This document shows positions 21,490 to 32,200 of a DNA stretch of 64,000 bases, one piece after another. The notes beneath the pieces were generated by a model, which was not told where the DNA came from, searched no databases, and saw only the letters and a list, made by a program, of their open reading frames with translations. A program made the translations under genes and the position numbers. The DNA is from Ixodes scapularis. Its lineage: Eukaryota > Arthropoda > Arachnida > Ixodida > Ixodidae. The stretch lies in NCBI RefSeq assembly GCF_016920785.2, contig NW_024609881.1, forward strand, positions 43,928,710 through 43,992,709, in the 5' to 3' direction. Every line of letters starts with the position of its first letter. The stretch's first letter is position 1.

Positions 21490-22072
21490 ATAAAACAGTA
21501 GCCGGTGCACAGATGCTACTCGTCCACGAGATCACAAATGAACACGAAACTCTTCTTGCGGCAGAACTCCTGCAGGAGCCAGTTCACGTCTCTGTGCCGA
21601 TCATTCAACGCCTGAATCTCGGCACTCTGGTTACGCTGACACTTCAACGAAGAAAACCTGCATATTCTCCCGCCTCGGAAGGACGAAAAAAAGGCGATCT
21701 ACATCGTCGAATTGCGTTCCAAGATCTGAACGGCCAGCCGACGGTACTTGTCAATGTACGCGCTGGGACAAACGCTGGTGTTGTTTGTGCCTACGTGCAA
21801 AATGACAGCATCAAAATCGAGCACGAAGCCTCGATCCTAATGCCACTAATCGCTTGCACTTCGACAGCCACCCGGTTATTCGATGGGAAATACTGGGACA
21901 AGTATTTCACCATCGAATCCCCGGTAACCAAAACTCGAGGCATGTCAGAAGCACGACCGGGACAAACTCCTTGACAAAAACAAAAAAAAAAGGAAGAAAA
22001 AAAATGGGAGAAGACGGGAAGAGAACTGTCTCCGTCCACGCACGAAGTGACGTAGTGCGTGGATGTAGACAC
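21490..22072 (-). pseudogene. SGNH/GDSL hydrolase-like pseudogene
   Basis: On the minus strand PRVLVTGDSMVKYLSQYFP carries the block-I GDS motif (nucleophile Ser codon at 21913-21915). After a frameshift near 21825 the next frame reads FDAVILHVGTNNTS, the block-III GTN motif (about 21778-21795), then IDKYRRLAVQILERN before a stop at about 21715. Order and spacing (~50 residues between GDS and GTN) fit the SGNH fold. A Leu/Phe-rich tract upstream (22060-21970) comes from the poly-A rich flank and is not a credible N-terminus. SGNH domains of this type occur in ORF1 of CR1-like LINEs and in unrelated host or repeat-borne genes. The final His block was not found. At least one frameshift and several stops make it non-functional. 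Confidence 0.65.
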
Positions 22073-22079
22073 TCCCCTT

Positions 22080-23420
22080 TTTTTTATTATTAAGTTACGC
22101 GCATCCGCCTAACGGTTGAACTTTCCTCGTACTTAGTCGAACTTTAAGCTCCTAAGAAGTCGAACCTAGTCAACCTCAAACCTGGGCAGGTTTCACGATG
22201 ACTTTAATTACAACAAAAACTTAACTTTTAAAGAAAAGTTTGGTGTCTGTTTTGACAAGCGGGGTGCCTTAGCTCCTAATGATAATCGTAAAATATTAAT
22301 CCGACTGACAACTTTCACGTCAAATGAAGCCTTGTTTTAGGGCAAACTAAAACTACGGATTAATTTCACAATCGAGACACCATTTAATTTAAACCTGGAG
22401 CTTTTCTTCAACGAAGCCAAACTTATGTGTCGTAAACTAAAATAAAACGACACAGGCTAGCCATGAAGGTGCTAATAGTTCGTAATCTTTGAATCTTTTG
22501 TCGCAGCAGTCTGTACGCCTCCAAGTAACAGAAGCTACGGATACGCATCTATATACAACGTTGCTTTGTAAGGCCATGGCAAAAAAAAATAACACTCGCA
22601 AATGCTTTTTTTTTTTTTCAGCAATTTATGGACCAGACTCTACCGAGCGTTTTCAAGCACCAATTTCAAGGACACCGCCATCAATTGAGATTGCTGGAAA
22701 GCCTCAATAATGCCGTGCCAATAAAAGACAATCAAGAGGAACTACAGCTAGTCCGAGCCAGCGTCTACTTCCCGCGTGATTTTAGGAAAAAAAAAACCTA
22801 CTAAAGCAGGAATCAACGTAGACCGCTTTTTTAAACCAGTCGCTCCACCTAGTATCTGCTGGTTCAATTAATTATCCGAGTCCACCATTGTTTGGAGCAC
22901 GCACTCTCAGCATGTATTGGCCAAGAGTGCTGACGTCATCGTTCGGCTAGGACTCGGTTCCAATCAGACACTTCGTGTTCAAGAATGGCGACCGTCAATG
23001 TTTCTTAATGGACTTTTGAAAAGGGACAATTGCAGTACCCTCAAACGCTTCAGCCTTTAAAAAAAAGGAAGACAATTTCAGTTGTCACGAAGCAACCTAG
23101 TCGTAGGGTGTGAGTCTCTGGGGCAACAATATTAGTAGAAACATTTTGTGTTCGACGTACCCCTCTGAGATAAAAAAAAAATTAAAAAAATAAAAATGTG
23201 CCATATTTCGTTCCCGCTAACTGTTTAGGTCTGTGTATACTGTAATTCGTTCGTTCCAACACACGATGAAAGTTTGCCGTGTTATTTAATATTTTTTTTA
23301 GCATACGATGTCCGATGGTCACGCATTTCCATCGCGTTAGAAATAGAATGGAGGTGCCATAATGCGAACGCCAAGTAATGGCATACCAAGAGATATTGAG
23401 GAGTATAGACGAAGGGCAGT
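22080..23420. other. No recognised gene
   Basis: Mixed AT-rich sequence. 22900-23010 contains a CRE octamer (22931-22938) and GC-rich promoter-like words but no initiator or frame that I can support. Confidence 0.45.
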
Positions 23421-23581
23421 GTTGCAACTCAAGAAGGTAGGGCGAGGGGAAGGAAGGCTGAGGAGGAGAAAGCAGACGAAACGCTGAAGAGGAGATGGGG
23501 AACATCCTCCTCTCTTTAGCGTTCCGTCTGCTTCTTCCTCCCCGCGGCCCTTCCCCTCGCCCTACCTTCTTGAGTTGCAAC
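23421..23581. repeat. Long imperfect hairpin (~75-bp arms)
   Basis: Arms 23421-23500 and 23507-23581 are inverted copies; the outer 33 bases (GTTGCAACTCAAGAAGGTAG then GGCGAGGGGAAGG) match exactly and the inner part (GCAGACGAAACGCT versus GCAGACGGAACGCT) with small indels. The loop is only a few bases. The open frame over it is a by-product. Candidate foldback MITE or double-stranded RNA source. Confidence 0.85.
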
Positions 23582-23898
23582 GGACTATAAAAAACGCGGC
23601 TGGGGGCAAAAAAAAAAAAGAGAGACAGACATCTTTGGCAAGGTAACAGTGTTCTAGAAGGGAGACATCATTGGCAAGGTAGCAGTGCCGAAAGCTAGGC
23701 CAACATCAAATTGGGGGGGGGGGGGGGGGGGGGGGGGGCGCTGTGCTGAAAAGCGGATAACCGCCTTTGGCGCTGCAGTCAACAACTGGAGGAGAAAACG
23801 GCTGCATCGCTTGCTTCCTCTCGCATTAGCAGCCATCGAGGGCTCTTGGCGGACGCCGCTTGTCTAAAAAAAATGGATGTGCTGATCACTCCAAAGCA
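23582..23898. other. Short spacer with poly-G tract
   Basis: Contains an uninterrupted G26 run at 23713-23738; flanking frames with poly-Gly or poly-Pro are artefacts of this tract. Confidence 0.6.
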
Positions 23899-25195
23899 TT
23901 AAAGAGACCCTGCAAAAACTTTTTTGCTGGTTTTTAATTTGCCACGACTTTGAGCGCACTGAACGTAGTAACTTAGTGAAACTTTTCTTTTCTCGAATTT
24001 CGCTTTATTTTAAAAGTTATAGGCAAATTATAATTACAAAAACAAGCAAAAAAATAACCTCCTTCATGACGTCCTTGGTCCCTTCAGTGGCCGTGAACTA
24101 GAGGAGGGGTAGTGAGCTCAGCGAGCGCTCACGTCTGCCGCACTTCGTGTGGACAGTTCGAAAGGGTGCCACTAAAGCATGCTGTGGGCTGTATGAAGCG
24201 GGCAGTTAGGGCGGCTCGCATTGCATTTGCTGCGCGATTAAACACTCATTCGGCATGACAGTTCACTGGCCACAGACGACAGCAAACACGGGGTTGATCT
24301 ACTTGACAAAAAACGTGCCTTCCTCCATGACACGGCCTGGCATCGTGTTGGCTAGTGATGGGGCGATATCCGAAACACGGATGGTACGTAAGTGACGTTT
24401 CATGTCATAGAATGAGTTGTTAGTAGCGCACTGTGGTGTCTGATTCTCGTGTTTGTGCCCTTATGCTTTAAGCACTAAAGTGTATTCCAAGTTCCGAAAC
24501 CAACTAGCCCAACAATCTACACTACTCTAAAGATCAGTTCAGAACGGGAGCCACTTCGCGCTGCCATACAGCCAAACGGCCAAACCGCAAAACAAACCTG
24601 CTCGGAACTCTCGGAACCGATCAGATCCTCAAAACAGCAGCGAGCTCTGCGAGCTGTTTCGTCGTCGGTTACGCTTAGCGGATTCAGCGCCGTGAGATGA
24701 ACGATCTTGTGAAAGCACTGGGAACACTTCACGCGTCGGCTTTTCCTGTTACAGTCGCAAACGAATGTCGTCCCGTCCGTTGTGATCCTCGCACCGTCGA
24801 ACGCACAAGCACTTTGTAGAACCACACATCAATCACCGTCATGCCGGACCCCGCACACCACCAAAGACCACTGCCGGCCATCGTCAACAAAACCACGTGA
24901 TCACCGTCCAGCTACCACGTGACGCCTGCGCCGCTCCGCACTCCGACGGCTACAGACGGAGTGCCAGAGAGCGCTCTGAGAGGGAGAGGCGCCCTCGGAA
25001 TGAACCATCCGATCAGGCCACAGCACTCTCTTTCAACCGCCCGATTTCGCGCGCTCTGGAAAGAGCGCTCGAGAGCGCGCAGAAAGAACCACGCGAATTC
25101 GCCATTAGTTACTCTGTCCGCGCCTGCTGGCTTGCCCGAACCCCAAGAGACGTGGAAACCGCAAAAAAGGTAGTCTGATTGCAGGGTCCCTTTAA
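23899..25195. mobile_element. TTAA-flanked TIR element, ~1.3 kb (piggyBac-like, non-autonomous)
   Basis: The left end is TTAAAGAGACCCTGCAAAAA with a TTTTTTGC word; the right end read inverted is TTAAAGGGACCCTGCAATCA and also reaches TTTTTTGC. TTAA at both borders (23899-23902, 25192-25195) matches the piggyBac target. No transposase was found inside. A related element is at 51919-53708. The GC-rich inner half (24500-25170) has CpG-driven open frames only. Confidence 0.65.
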
Positions 25196-25243
25196 CTGCT
25201 GAAGTAAATCTGATTGCAGGGTCCCTTTAACTGCTAAAGTGAT
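25174..25243 (+). repeat. Two tandem 35-bp copies of the element's right end
   Basis: TCTGATTGCAGGGTCCCTTT begins at 25174 and again at 25209, each followed by AACTGCTRAAGT. The right terminal sequence of the TTAA element has been duplicated once in direct orientation. Confidence 0.9.
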
Positions 25244-25249
25244 GGTATT

Positions 25250-26465
25250 TAATGCGGCCATTAGGCTGCCTTTCTTTGCTTGATCACTGAGTACTGAAGT
25301 ATGAAGCGGCAAAATACCTGGAGCTCTATCAGTCGATCCGCATAGCCCTTTCGCCCAGTTTTGTCATCAGAAATATCTGTTACTTTCAGTACCTTCAGCA
25401 GATTCTAAATTTGTAGTTGTGCCACGCCCTTCTGTGCTGTGCAACTAATTGTTTTATCACCCTGAATGCTTCCATGTGAACATCTTTATTGTGTGTGTGT
25501 GTGTTTCTGAGCGAATTGTCGTGGTGTTAGCCTGATGTAACTTTTTTTTCTCTCACTTTCTTCGGTTTTATAGGACGCTTAAAGTCGGATGCAGCTCTAA
25601 GTGTACATGTTTTCATTTTTTTTTTTTGTTTGTCATGGTGTATGTGAGGAGAGCTTCCTTGCAATTGAGCCATTTTCTTGAGCCGTTGAAAAGTAAAATT
25701 GTCAGAACCTTTCCCCCTCATGCATTCGGTCTTGTTCTTAGCGGCTTTCGCTTCTAAGTATAAATAAATGTTATTTGTTTTAAGGGTGGAAAATATTCAG
25801 GATATTTCTTTAATCAAATAGGTCCGATTTTTTTTATTTCAATCAAACTTACGTGAATGAAATCTCTTCAGCTAGACATTAGTGACCTTTTTTTCACTAA
25901 ATGTGTGTTGTGTTGTTTTATTACTATGTGGCATATATATTTCCGGCTTGATATTTCTTTACTTCAAACACAAAATAAACACCTATGGGAAGAATACTGA
26001 CAGACAAGCGGTAAATAAAAAATATTTTCAGTATTGTCTGGGGGAAAAGTGTTTAATTTAGTCCATTAGAGCCAAATCGGAGCGCCTTAAATCCTTATAG
26101 CAAAATTGATGCGATTTAAATAATGATACAAATCATTCAAATCAAAATTTGAATTATCTTACTATTTATTATTCATCTTGTTGGAGTAAAATTATGTCAA
26201 AGCATGTTATGAAATTCGTTGTTGTTTTCTTGCTATGGAAAACAAGAAATTGTTTTCACTGCAAGTTACGGCTACATATCACTGGGATACCAAGAATTTA
26301 AGAACACAAACGCTAAGCAACTTTCTCATATATGAACAGTAAGCAGCTAAGGAAACGAGGCATAGCTTAATTTTATCTCCCAATCTTGTAAGCCAGTCCA
26401 CCAGTAAAGAACCTGACTTTAAAAACTTTGTTGGATCAGTAGTTTTCATTGATTGGGCAGAAGCA
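25250..26465. other. AT-rich DNA without recognised genes
   Basis: A (GT)n tract at about 25492-25504 and several T runs; no frame with family features. Confidence 0.5.
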
Positions 26466-27015
26466 TACCTCGGCAAACCTTGCTCGTGAGGGCCCTCACT
26501 CACCCCCACTCATACTCATCTTCACAGGTGAGGTGAGGGTGAGTGAGTTTCTGAACCCCGAAAATTCATAAGTGTGAGGGTGGGTGAGGATCCTGAGGTC
26601 GTGGGGGGTTTGAGGGTTTGAGGACCGTGAGGGTTGTGAGGATCGTAAGTGCGTGAGGGCCGTGAGGGTTGTGAGGACAGTGAGTGCGTGAGAGCCGTGA
26701 GGGTTGAGAGGACCGGGAGTGTGTGAAAGCCATGTGGGTTGTGAGGACCATGAGTGCGTGAGGGGTGTGAGTGCGTGAGGGGCATGAGGGCGGTGAGTAC
26801 GTGAGAGCCGTGAGGGGTGTGAGGACCGCGAGTGCGTGAGGGGTATGAGTGCGTGAAGGGCGCGAGGACCGTGAGCGGTGTGCTGCTAATGAGTGCGTGG
26901 GGGTGAGGGCGGTGAATGCGCTAGGGTTACTAGTGCGTGAGGGGCGTGAGAACCATGAGTGCGTGTGGGGTGTAAACGCCTAGAGAGCGGCGAGGGTACT
27001 AAGGGGCGTCATCAG
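26466..27015 (+). repeat. GTGAG minisatellite element, copy 1
   Basis: It starts with TACCTCGGCAAACCTTGC, then CCCTCACTCACC ... CTTCACAGGTGAGG, then GTTTCTGAACCCCGAAAATT, and continues as about 450 bp of degenerate GTGAGGGYYGTGAGGGTTGT units. The head is repeated at 27631, so this is a defined element with a variable tail, not a random satellite. Confidence 0.8.
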
Positions 27016-27630
27016 TTCGTGAGGGTTCTGAACTCAAATGAAGTGTTTGCGTTTGCATGTAGGGCTTGCGCGAGACGATGAGTTCTCTGTGAGGCCTGAT
27101 TTTGCTTGAAGGCATAAAGAATTTGTGAGGGGCGGCGCGGGTATTGTGATCTCTCGCGGCATCTTCCGGAAAGTGGGGTCGACGCTCGCCTCACACAATG
27201 ACGCTGCGCGGATGCTTGGTGCGGTTTGATTATTTGGTAATTGGTGAGAAAGGAGTTAGTGCGAGCTAAGGCTCGCTGCTTGGCGCTGTTTGACAGCGCG
27301 GTTTATGCAGCTAGTGTTTCGTTGGCCGTTTTCTTCGTTACGTTTAAGAGAAAAAAGGAAGCTGGGTCGGAATGGTCGGCTCCCACGCACGCCATCAAGA
27401 AGATTTGCACGGCCCAGCAAGGAAACGCTGGGACCGCCGTAACGAAAAGATGGATCCCTGAACACGACGGGCACCCACGACAACGAGCGAAACCACGAGC
27501 TTGTGAGCGAGGCTTCACAACACCGCTTCCGGCACGGGGTCCCGACATGGCTGGCACCCTTCCAAAGAACCGGGTGAGGAGCGCTGGAGCCGCCGCCAAC
27601 GAAGACGGCAGGACCTGCTTCCTACCATCA
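27016..27630. other. Unique-looking segment between the two minisatellite copies
   Basis: A + strand frame (27241-27654; its GTG/ATG start is ambiguous) would give ~137 residues, basic and Ala-rich, running into the head of the second repeat. It lacks any motif I know. It may be part of an exon or chance; I lean to chance. Confidence 0.3.
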
Positions 27631-27990
27631 TACCTCGGCAAACCTCACGCATGAGGCCCTCACTCACCCTCATCTTCACAGGTGAAATGAGGGTGAGTGA
27701 GTTTCTGAACCCCGAAAATTCATGAATCTGAGGGTGAGTGAAGAACCTGAGGGTCGTGAGGGGTTTGAGGGCTGTGAGGGCTGTGAGAGCGTGAGAGCCA
27801 TGAGGGCGGTGAGGGCATGAGGGGCGTGAGGGCCGTGAGTTTCAGTGAGGTAGAGTGAAGGGCTGTAAGTGAGTGTGAATGTGAAGATGAAGGTGAGTGA
27901 GGGGCTGAGGGTGAGTATAGCTCTGAAAGTAAGGGTGAGTGAGGGGCTGAGGCGAGTGTAGCTGTGAGTGTGAGGGTGAGTGAGGGCGAC
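27631..27990 (+). repeat. GTGAG minisatellite element, copy 2
   Basis: Same head TACCTCGGCAAACCTCACGC as at 26466. A perfect 15-bp inverted pair CTCACTCACCCTCAT / ATGAGGGTGAGTGAG (27659-27673 with 27687-27701) encloses CTTCACAGGTGAA. GTTTCTGAACCCCGAAAATT and a shorter GTGAG-rich tail follow. Confidence 0.8.
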
Positions 27991-28003
27991 GTAAAATGCC
28001 GAC

Positions 28004-30355
28004 CTTCGTAACGCCTTTTGGGAGCTTCAGGTTCCGGAGATTCCGTCCTCACATCAGCACAATAGTTTTTCCAGAAAAAGACGACATACTTTCTTGAAGG
28101 TCTGCAAGAGGTCCTGTGCAAAAAGGACTACGTCCTTATCTACGGAAGCACTCCGGAGGAGCATCATAAGAAGTTTCGTAATGTTCTCTGACTCCAAGAC
28201 AGGGGGATTACCCCAAAAAGCAGAGTAAGGCGAATTTTTCGTTAAGCAAATTAAGTTCCTCGGAAACCTCATCGACCAGGAGGGTATCCCACCAGACCCA
28301 AACAAGATAAGCGCAATTGTCGATATGAAAGTGCCGTCAAATGTGTCTGAACTAAGAAGTTTCCTCAGAATGAATAACTACCTTATCGAATTTGTTCCTG
28401 GCATGTCAGAGATTGCCTATCCGCTAAACTGCCTACCAAGCACACAAAAAAACGAGAGGAATCTGAGTAAGCGAACATCAAAGAAGTTTCGACAAATTGA
28501 AAAAAAGCATTGACAAGAAGTCCAGTGTCGGCACATTACGACCCAAGGGAGCACACAATCATTTCGACTGAGTCTTCATCGTATGGGCTAGGAGCGGTAC
28601 TGCGCCAACAAGAAGAAGACGGAACGTATCGACCCGTCACCTATGCCTCAAGGACGTTGACTGAAGCCGAAAGGAGATATGCACAAGTGATGAAAGAAGT
28701 TGTACAAGGATCATGTGACGGGCTAGTTGGTTATACATTACGAAATTAAAAGTAGCGCTAAAGACGAGGACGAGTAAAAGACACAGACACGGACAGGCGC
28801 TGACTCGCAACTGATATTTACTGAAGAATAAAAGGAAGATAAAGCAGAAGTGCAAGGACATATACGAAATGAAAAAGAAGACTAACCAAAACGAAAGAAA
28901 TCAACAATTATTTTTGACTTCAAAATTAAGAAATAAGAAAAAGTACGATAAAAATTTAAAAAATTACACTAGAATTTTTTTTCTTTCTTTCACTTAATTG
29001 GAGTAGGTTCTCATTTCAATTTTTAGTGTATTTTGTTTTATTTTTTACCGTATTTTTTATTTCTTAATTTCGAAGTCAAAAATAATTGTTGCTTTCTTTC
29101 GTTTTGGTTAGTCCTCTTTTTCATTTCGTATATGTCCTTGCACTTCTGCTTTATCTTCCTTTTATTCTTCACTAAATATCAGTTGCGAGCCAGCGCCTGT
29201 CCGTGTCTGTGTCTTCTACTTGTCCTCGTCTTTAGCGCTAATTTTAATTTTGTGAAGAAAGAAGGCCTGGGTTTTTTGTAAGCATGTGAAAGGTTTCAGA
29301 ATTTTAGAACCGGACTTCACGTTCTGATTCAGACAGATCACACGCCTGTGTGCCAATTTTCTCGTCAAAAAACTTAGCGGACATCGCGCCGCGACTTCAA
29401 AGGATAAAACTCCGAATGATGCGATTCTCGTACGACATTAGACACATTCCCGGACAAGTCTTCATTACTGCCGATCTTCTCTTTCGGAAGCCTCTACAGG
29501 AGACAGGTCAAAGGAACATTCAGGAGCAAATTGCACTGTATGTCAATGGACTTACAGCATTCTTACCCGCAACCGGCCATACGGTGAAAGAGATCCGAGA
29601 GAAACAAGCTGCGGATCCCACTTGCAGGACATTGGTCAAGTGCATTGAAGAAGGCTGGCCGACACGGAATGGGGTTCAAGTTGACTGCAGGGATTAGTGG
29701 ACTCATATGTCCGAAACCGCTTTCCAAGACGGTCTCCTCATGACAGGATCTCGAATTATTATTCCTCAGTCCATGCGCCACGACATCCTACAAAGACTTC
29801 ATGAAGGACAAAAAGGCATGACTAAGTGTACAGCTCGCGCCCGACAGTCTATGTGGTGACCAGGACTTTCCCGTCAAGTGGAAGATGTGATACGCAAATG
29901 TGCAAAATGCATCCAAGAAACACAACCGACACAAGCCACTACTTCCATCAGTTTCCGGATCGAGCATGGCAAAAAGTCGCAATGGACAGGTTTTACTTGG
30001 ACGGAACAGTCTACCTCCTCGTCACCGACTACTTTTCAAGGTTTCCAGAGATTACACTTCTCAACCGCCAGACGGCGACGACAATAATAACTCACTTGAA
30101 GTCAATAATCGCAATACATGGAACAACGGAAGTAGTCTTCAGTGATAACGGACCACAATTCCAAAAAAACACAAGGATTGGAGTTACAGACGTTCGCCGA
30201 AATTTAGGGCTGTGAACACAGAACATCCAGGCCACGTTACCCCCAAAGTGATAGCTTCGTGGAAGTCACCGTTGGCATCATCAAACGTAGAATGAAGAAA
30301 ACTGGAGATAACTACGTCGCTCTACAAGCCTACCGCTCAACACCGTTGCGTAGCG
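28004..30355 (+). pseudogene. Ty3/gypsy retrotransposon pol fragment (RT, RNase H, integrase)
   Basis: Ordered + strand pieces of a gypsy pol: the RT thumb/connection (FLGNLIDQEGIPPDPNKISA near 28260, then RSFLRMNNYL), RNase H (STESSSYGLGAVL near 28567, where Glu stands at the usual catalytic Asp), a tether with IRHIPGQVFITADLL (near 29440), and integrase with AMDRFYLDG, VTDYFSRFPE and VVFSDNGPQF (29985-30155), i.e. two Asp of the DDE triad. The region has several stops and frameshifts, an insertion at 28700-29256, and no LTRs, gag or complete RT. It ends in decayed integrase at ~30355. It cannot produce functional protein. Confidence 0.85.
28700..29256. mobile_element. Inverted PLE-type terminal repeat pair inserted in gypsy RNase H
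   Basis: Arms 28741-28975 and 29025-29254 are inverted copies with very few differences; both hold AGACACAGACACGGACAGGC, CAACTGATATTTA and GAATAAAAGGAAGATAAAGC. This word set resembles the PLE arms at 10807-12170 in style. GAAAGAAG occurs at both borders (28692-28699, 29257-29264), and the gypsy RNase H frame resumes exactly after the second copy, so this is an insertion with an 8-bp target duplication. There is no protein inside. Confidence 0.8.
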
Positions 30356-30359
30356 ACTA

Positions 30360-30950
30360 GCTGTGAAATCAACACGTACGTCGCTCATATCTACATAGAA
30401 GAAAAAAACGAGACTGAAAGAAAAAACAAGAGAGCAGAGCGACAAACAGCGTATTTAATTTGCATATGAAAAAAATAAAGGAATATCACATTCCGAGTTG
30501 TCGAGACATTTCCAAACCTGTCTAGACCTCTTCCTGCCAGACGGTCTCGTGTCGCGCGGTCAGCTAGGACCTTAGAAAACGTCCGCTTATTTTTATTGCA
30601 TAATCTTCGTTGGGTAAACATTGTGAATCGGTAACACTTACACGTTCGGGTGACGCTATAAACCGCGCTGTTGCGACGCGTGTGAAAATTAACATTTGCC
30701 ATAAAGCGAAAGTCGCGAGTTTCCTGCCAAGGGAATCCGCTTCTCTCTCGCGAGCACTTAGAAACACGTCTGCGATATCTTCGTTTCGTTTGTCTACAAG
30801 CGCAGTTGCGGTCATCGCCATGTCCGAACCCGGACCTAAACAAATTTTGTTTATAAACACTGGCGTCAATCACGATGGTTGGATCCTCTAAATTTGGCAA
30901 AAGCCCGTATATTCGCAAATTGTTGCGATTTTAGAAGAGAATGTTCCACA
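30360..30950. other. Unassigned DNA after the gypsy remnant
   Basis: The 30395-30510 part (GAAGAAAAAAACGAGACTGA ... ATTTAATTTGCATATG) is A-rich and could be another PLE terminal repeat. The minus frame 30391-30918 and the + frame 30610-30891 show no motif. Confidence 0.35.
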
Positions 30951-30952
30951 AA

Positions 30953-31588
30953 GATGTAGGTTTAGAAAGAGTTATATACGTAAAAACCGGGGACGGGACA
31001 ACACATCTTTCAACTTTGTTCATTCAAGATTCGTACATTAAATCAATCAGCCTAAATTCTTCTGGCCTTAATTATATTCCGTTCAGTTACGATTGCCGAC
31101 TCACTCCAAGTGCTCTCCCAACAGCTCTTTTTTTTTTTTTTTTTTTGAAAGTTGAAAGATGTGTTGTCCCGTCCCCTTTTTTTACGTATATAACTCTTTC
31201 TAAACCTACATCATTACCAACGCGCTCACTAGGAAGTTCCACAAAGAGTTTCACGTCGTCTACTACGTTTTTGTGTTTCCACAGAGCTGGTTTTCGGGGA
31301 TGCGCGGTGTCATTTTCACCAAGGAGATCCCGCAAAATGTAGACCCCGAAAGAAATTCGTTCATTACATTCGACGACTCTCTCGCAAATCGAGCGAAGCT
31401 CAAAGACATTTGTTAATATTTTATAGGAGCTGCTCATCACTATAATCCATCTGTTATTTTCATCACGCAGAACATGTTCATTCAAGATTCGTACATTAAA
31501 TCAATCAGCCTAAATTCTTCTGGCCTTAATTATATTCCGTTCAGTTACGATTGCCAACTCACTCCAAGTGCTCTCCCAACAGCTCTTT
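30953..31588. repeat. Composite repeat: 65-bp inverted pair plus 114-bp direct pair
   Basis: Arms 30953-31017 and 31148-31212 are inverted copies (GATGTAGGTTTAGAAAGAG...; GACGGGACAACACATCTTTC). A 114-bp block starting TGTTCATTCAAGATTCGTAC is at 31017-31130 and again at 31475-31588 with a single visible difference (GCCGACT/GCCAACT). Mixed inverted and direct terminal repeats are a PLE habit; the minus frame 31087-31485 lies between but matches no PLE domain I know. Confidence 0.65.
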
Positions 31589-31589
31589 G

Positions 31590-32200
31590 GGGGCAGTAGG
31601 GGGCACGTTCTATGGCGTATATATTCGGACGCGTGTAGAATGCCGTTGTGTTACATTCTGATTGACCAATCGCAAACTTGTCCCGATAATTTCCGTGAGA
31701 GAACAAAAATCTTGCCGGACGAGGGTCGGGAACCCGTGTACGACACGTCCGCCTGATGATCCTAAAGAACCGCATCACCAAGCACACAAGATTTTTGCAT
31801 CATTAAACGGAAGTCGAATCCTATAGGCAAAGAGAATCACTACTACGTCACTCCAAGGGGGAGCATCTGAAAATAATTAGGGAAATTTGTTTAAATTTGT
31901 GCGCCGGAAACCTTCGTTTCTCCGCAGCTATAAAAAAAGAAGCTGAAGAGATTTTCCCCCGTCATACGGACACTAGCTAAATCGGAAAGACCCACACAAA
32001 AACATAGATTTAAAAAAAAATTGTGTTTAGAAACACCTTCTTGGTTTACAGTGTGGTGCACTAAACATACATAGAGTAAAAACCCAAAAATACAGGAAAC
32101 AACAAAGTTAAATAAATAAAAGTCATGCAACATTATCATAATGCAAAAATTGATTATTGATTGGTTGGCAGACATCGATTCACGTAGACTTAACATAAAC
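31590..32200. other. No recognised gene
   Basis: Possibly the rest of a PLE terminal region (CGTCCGCCTGATGATCC near 31748 is a PLE-like word) followed by AT-rich DNA leading into the 3' end of the LINE on the minus strand. Confidence 0.35.

Noticed and set aside
21483..21974. 163-residue + strand frame
   Set aside because: It is antisense to the SGNH motifs on the minus strand, which explain the interval better.
26466..27990. CRISPR-like array in the GTGAG repeats
   Set aside because: Units are degenerate and contiguous with no unique spacers, and the context is eukaryotic.
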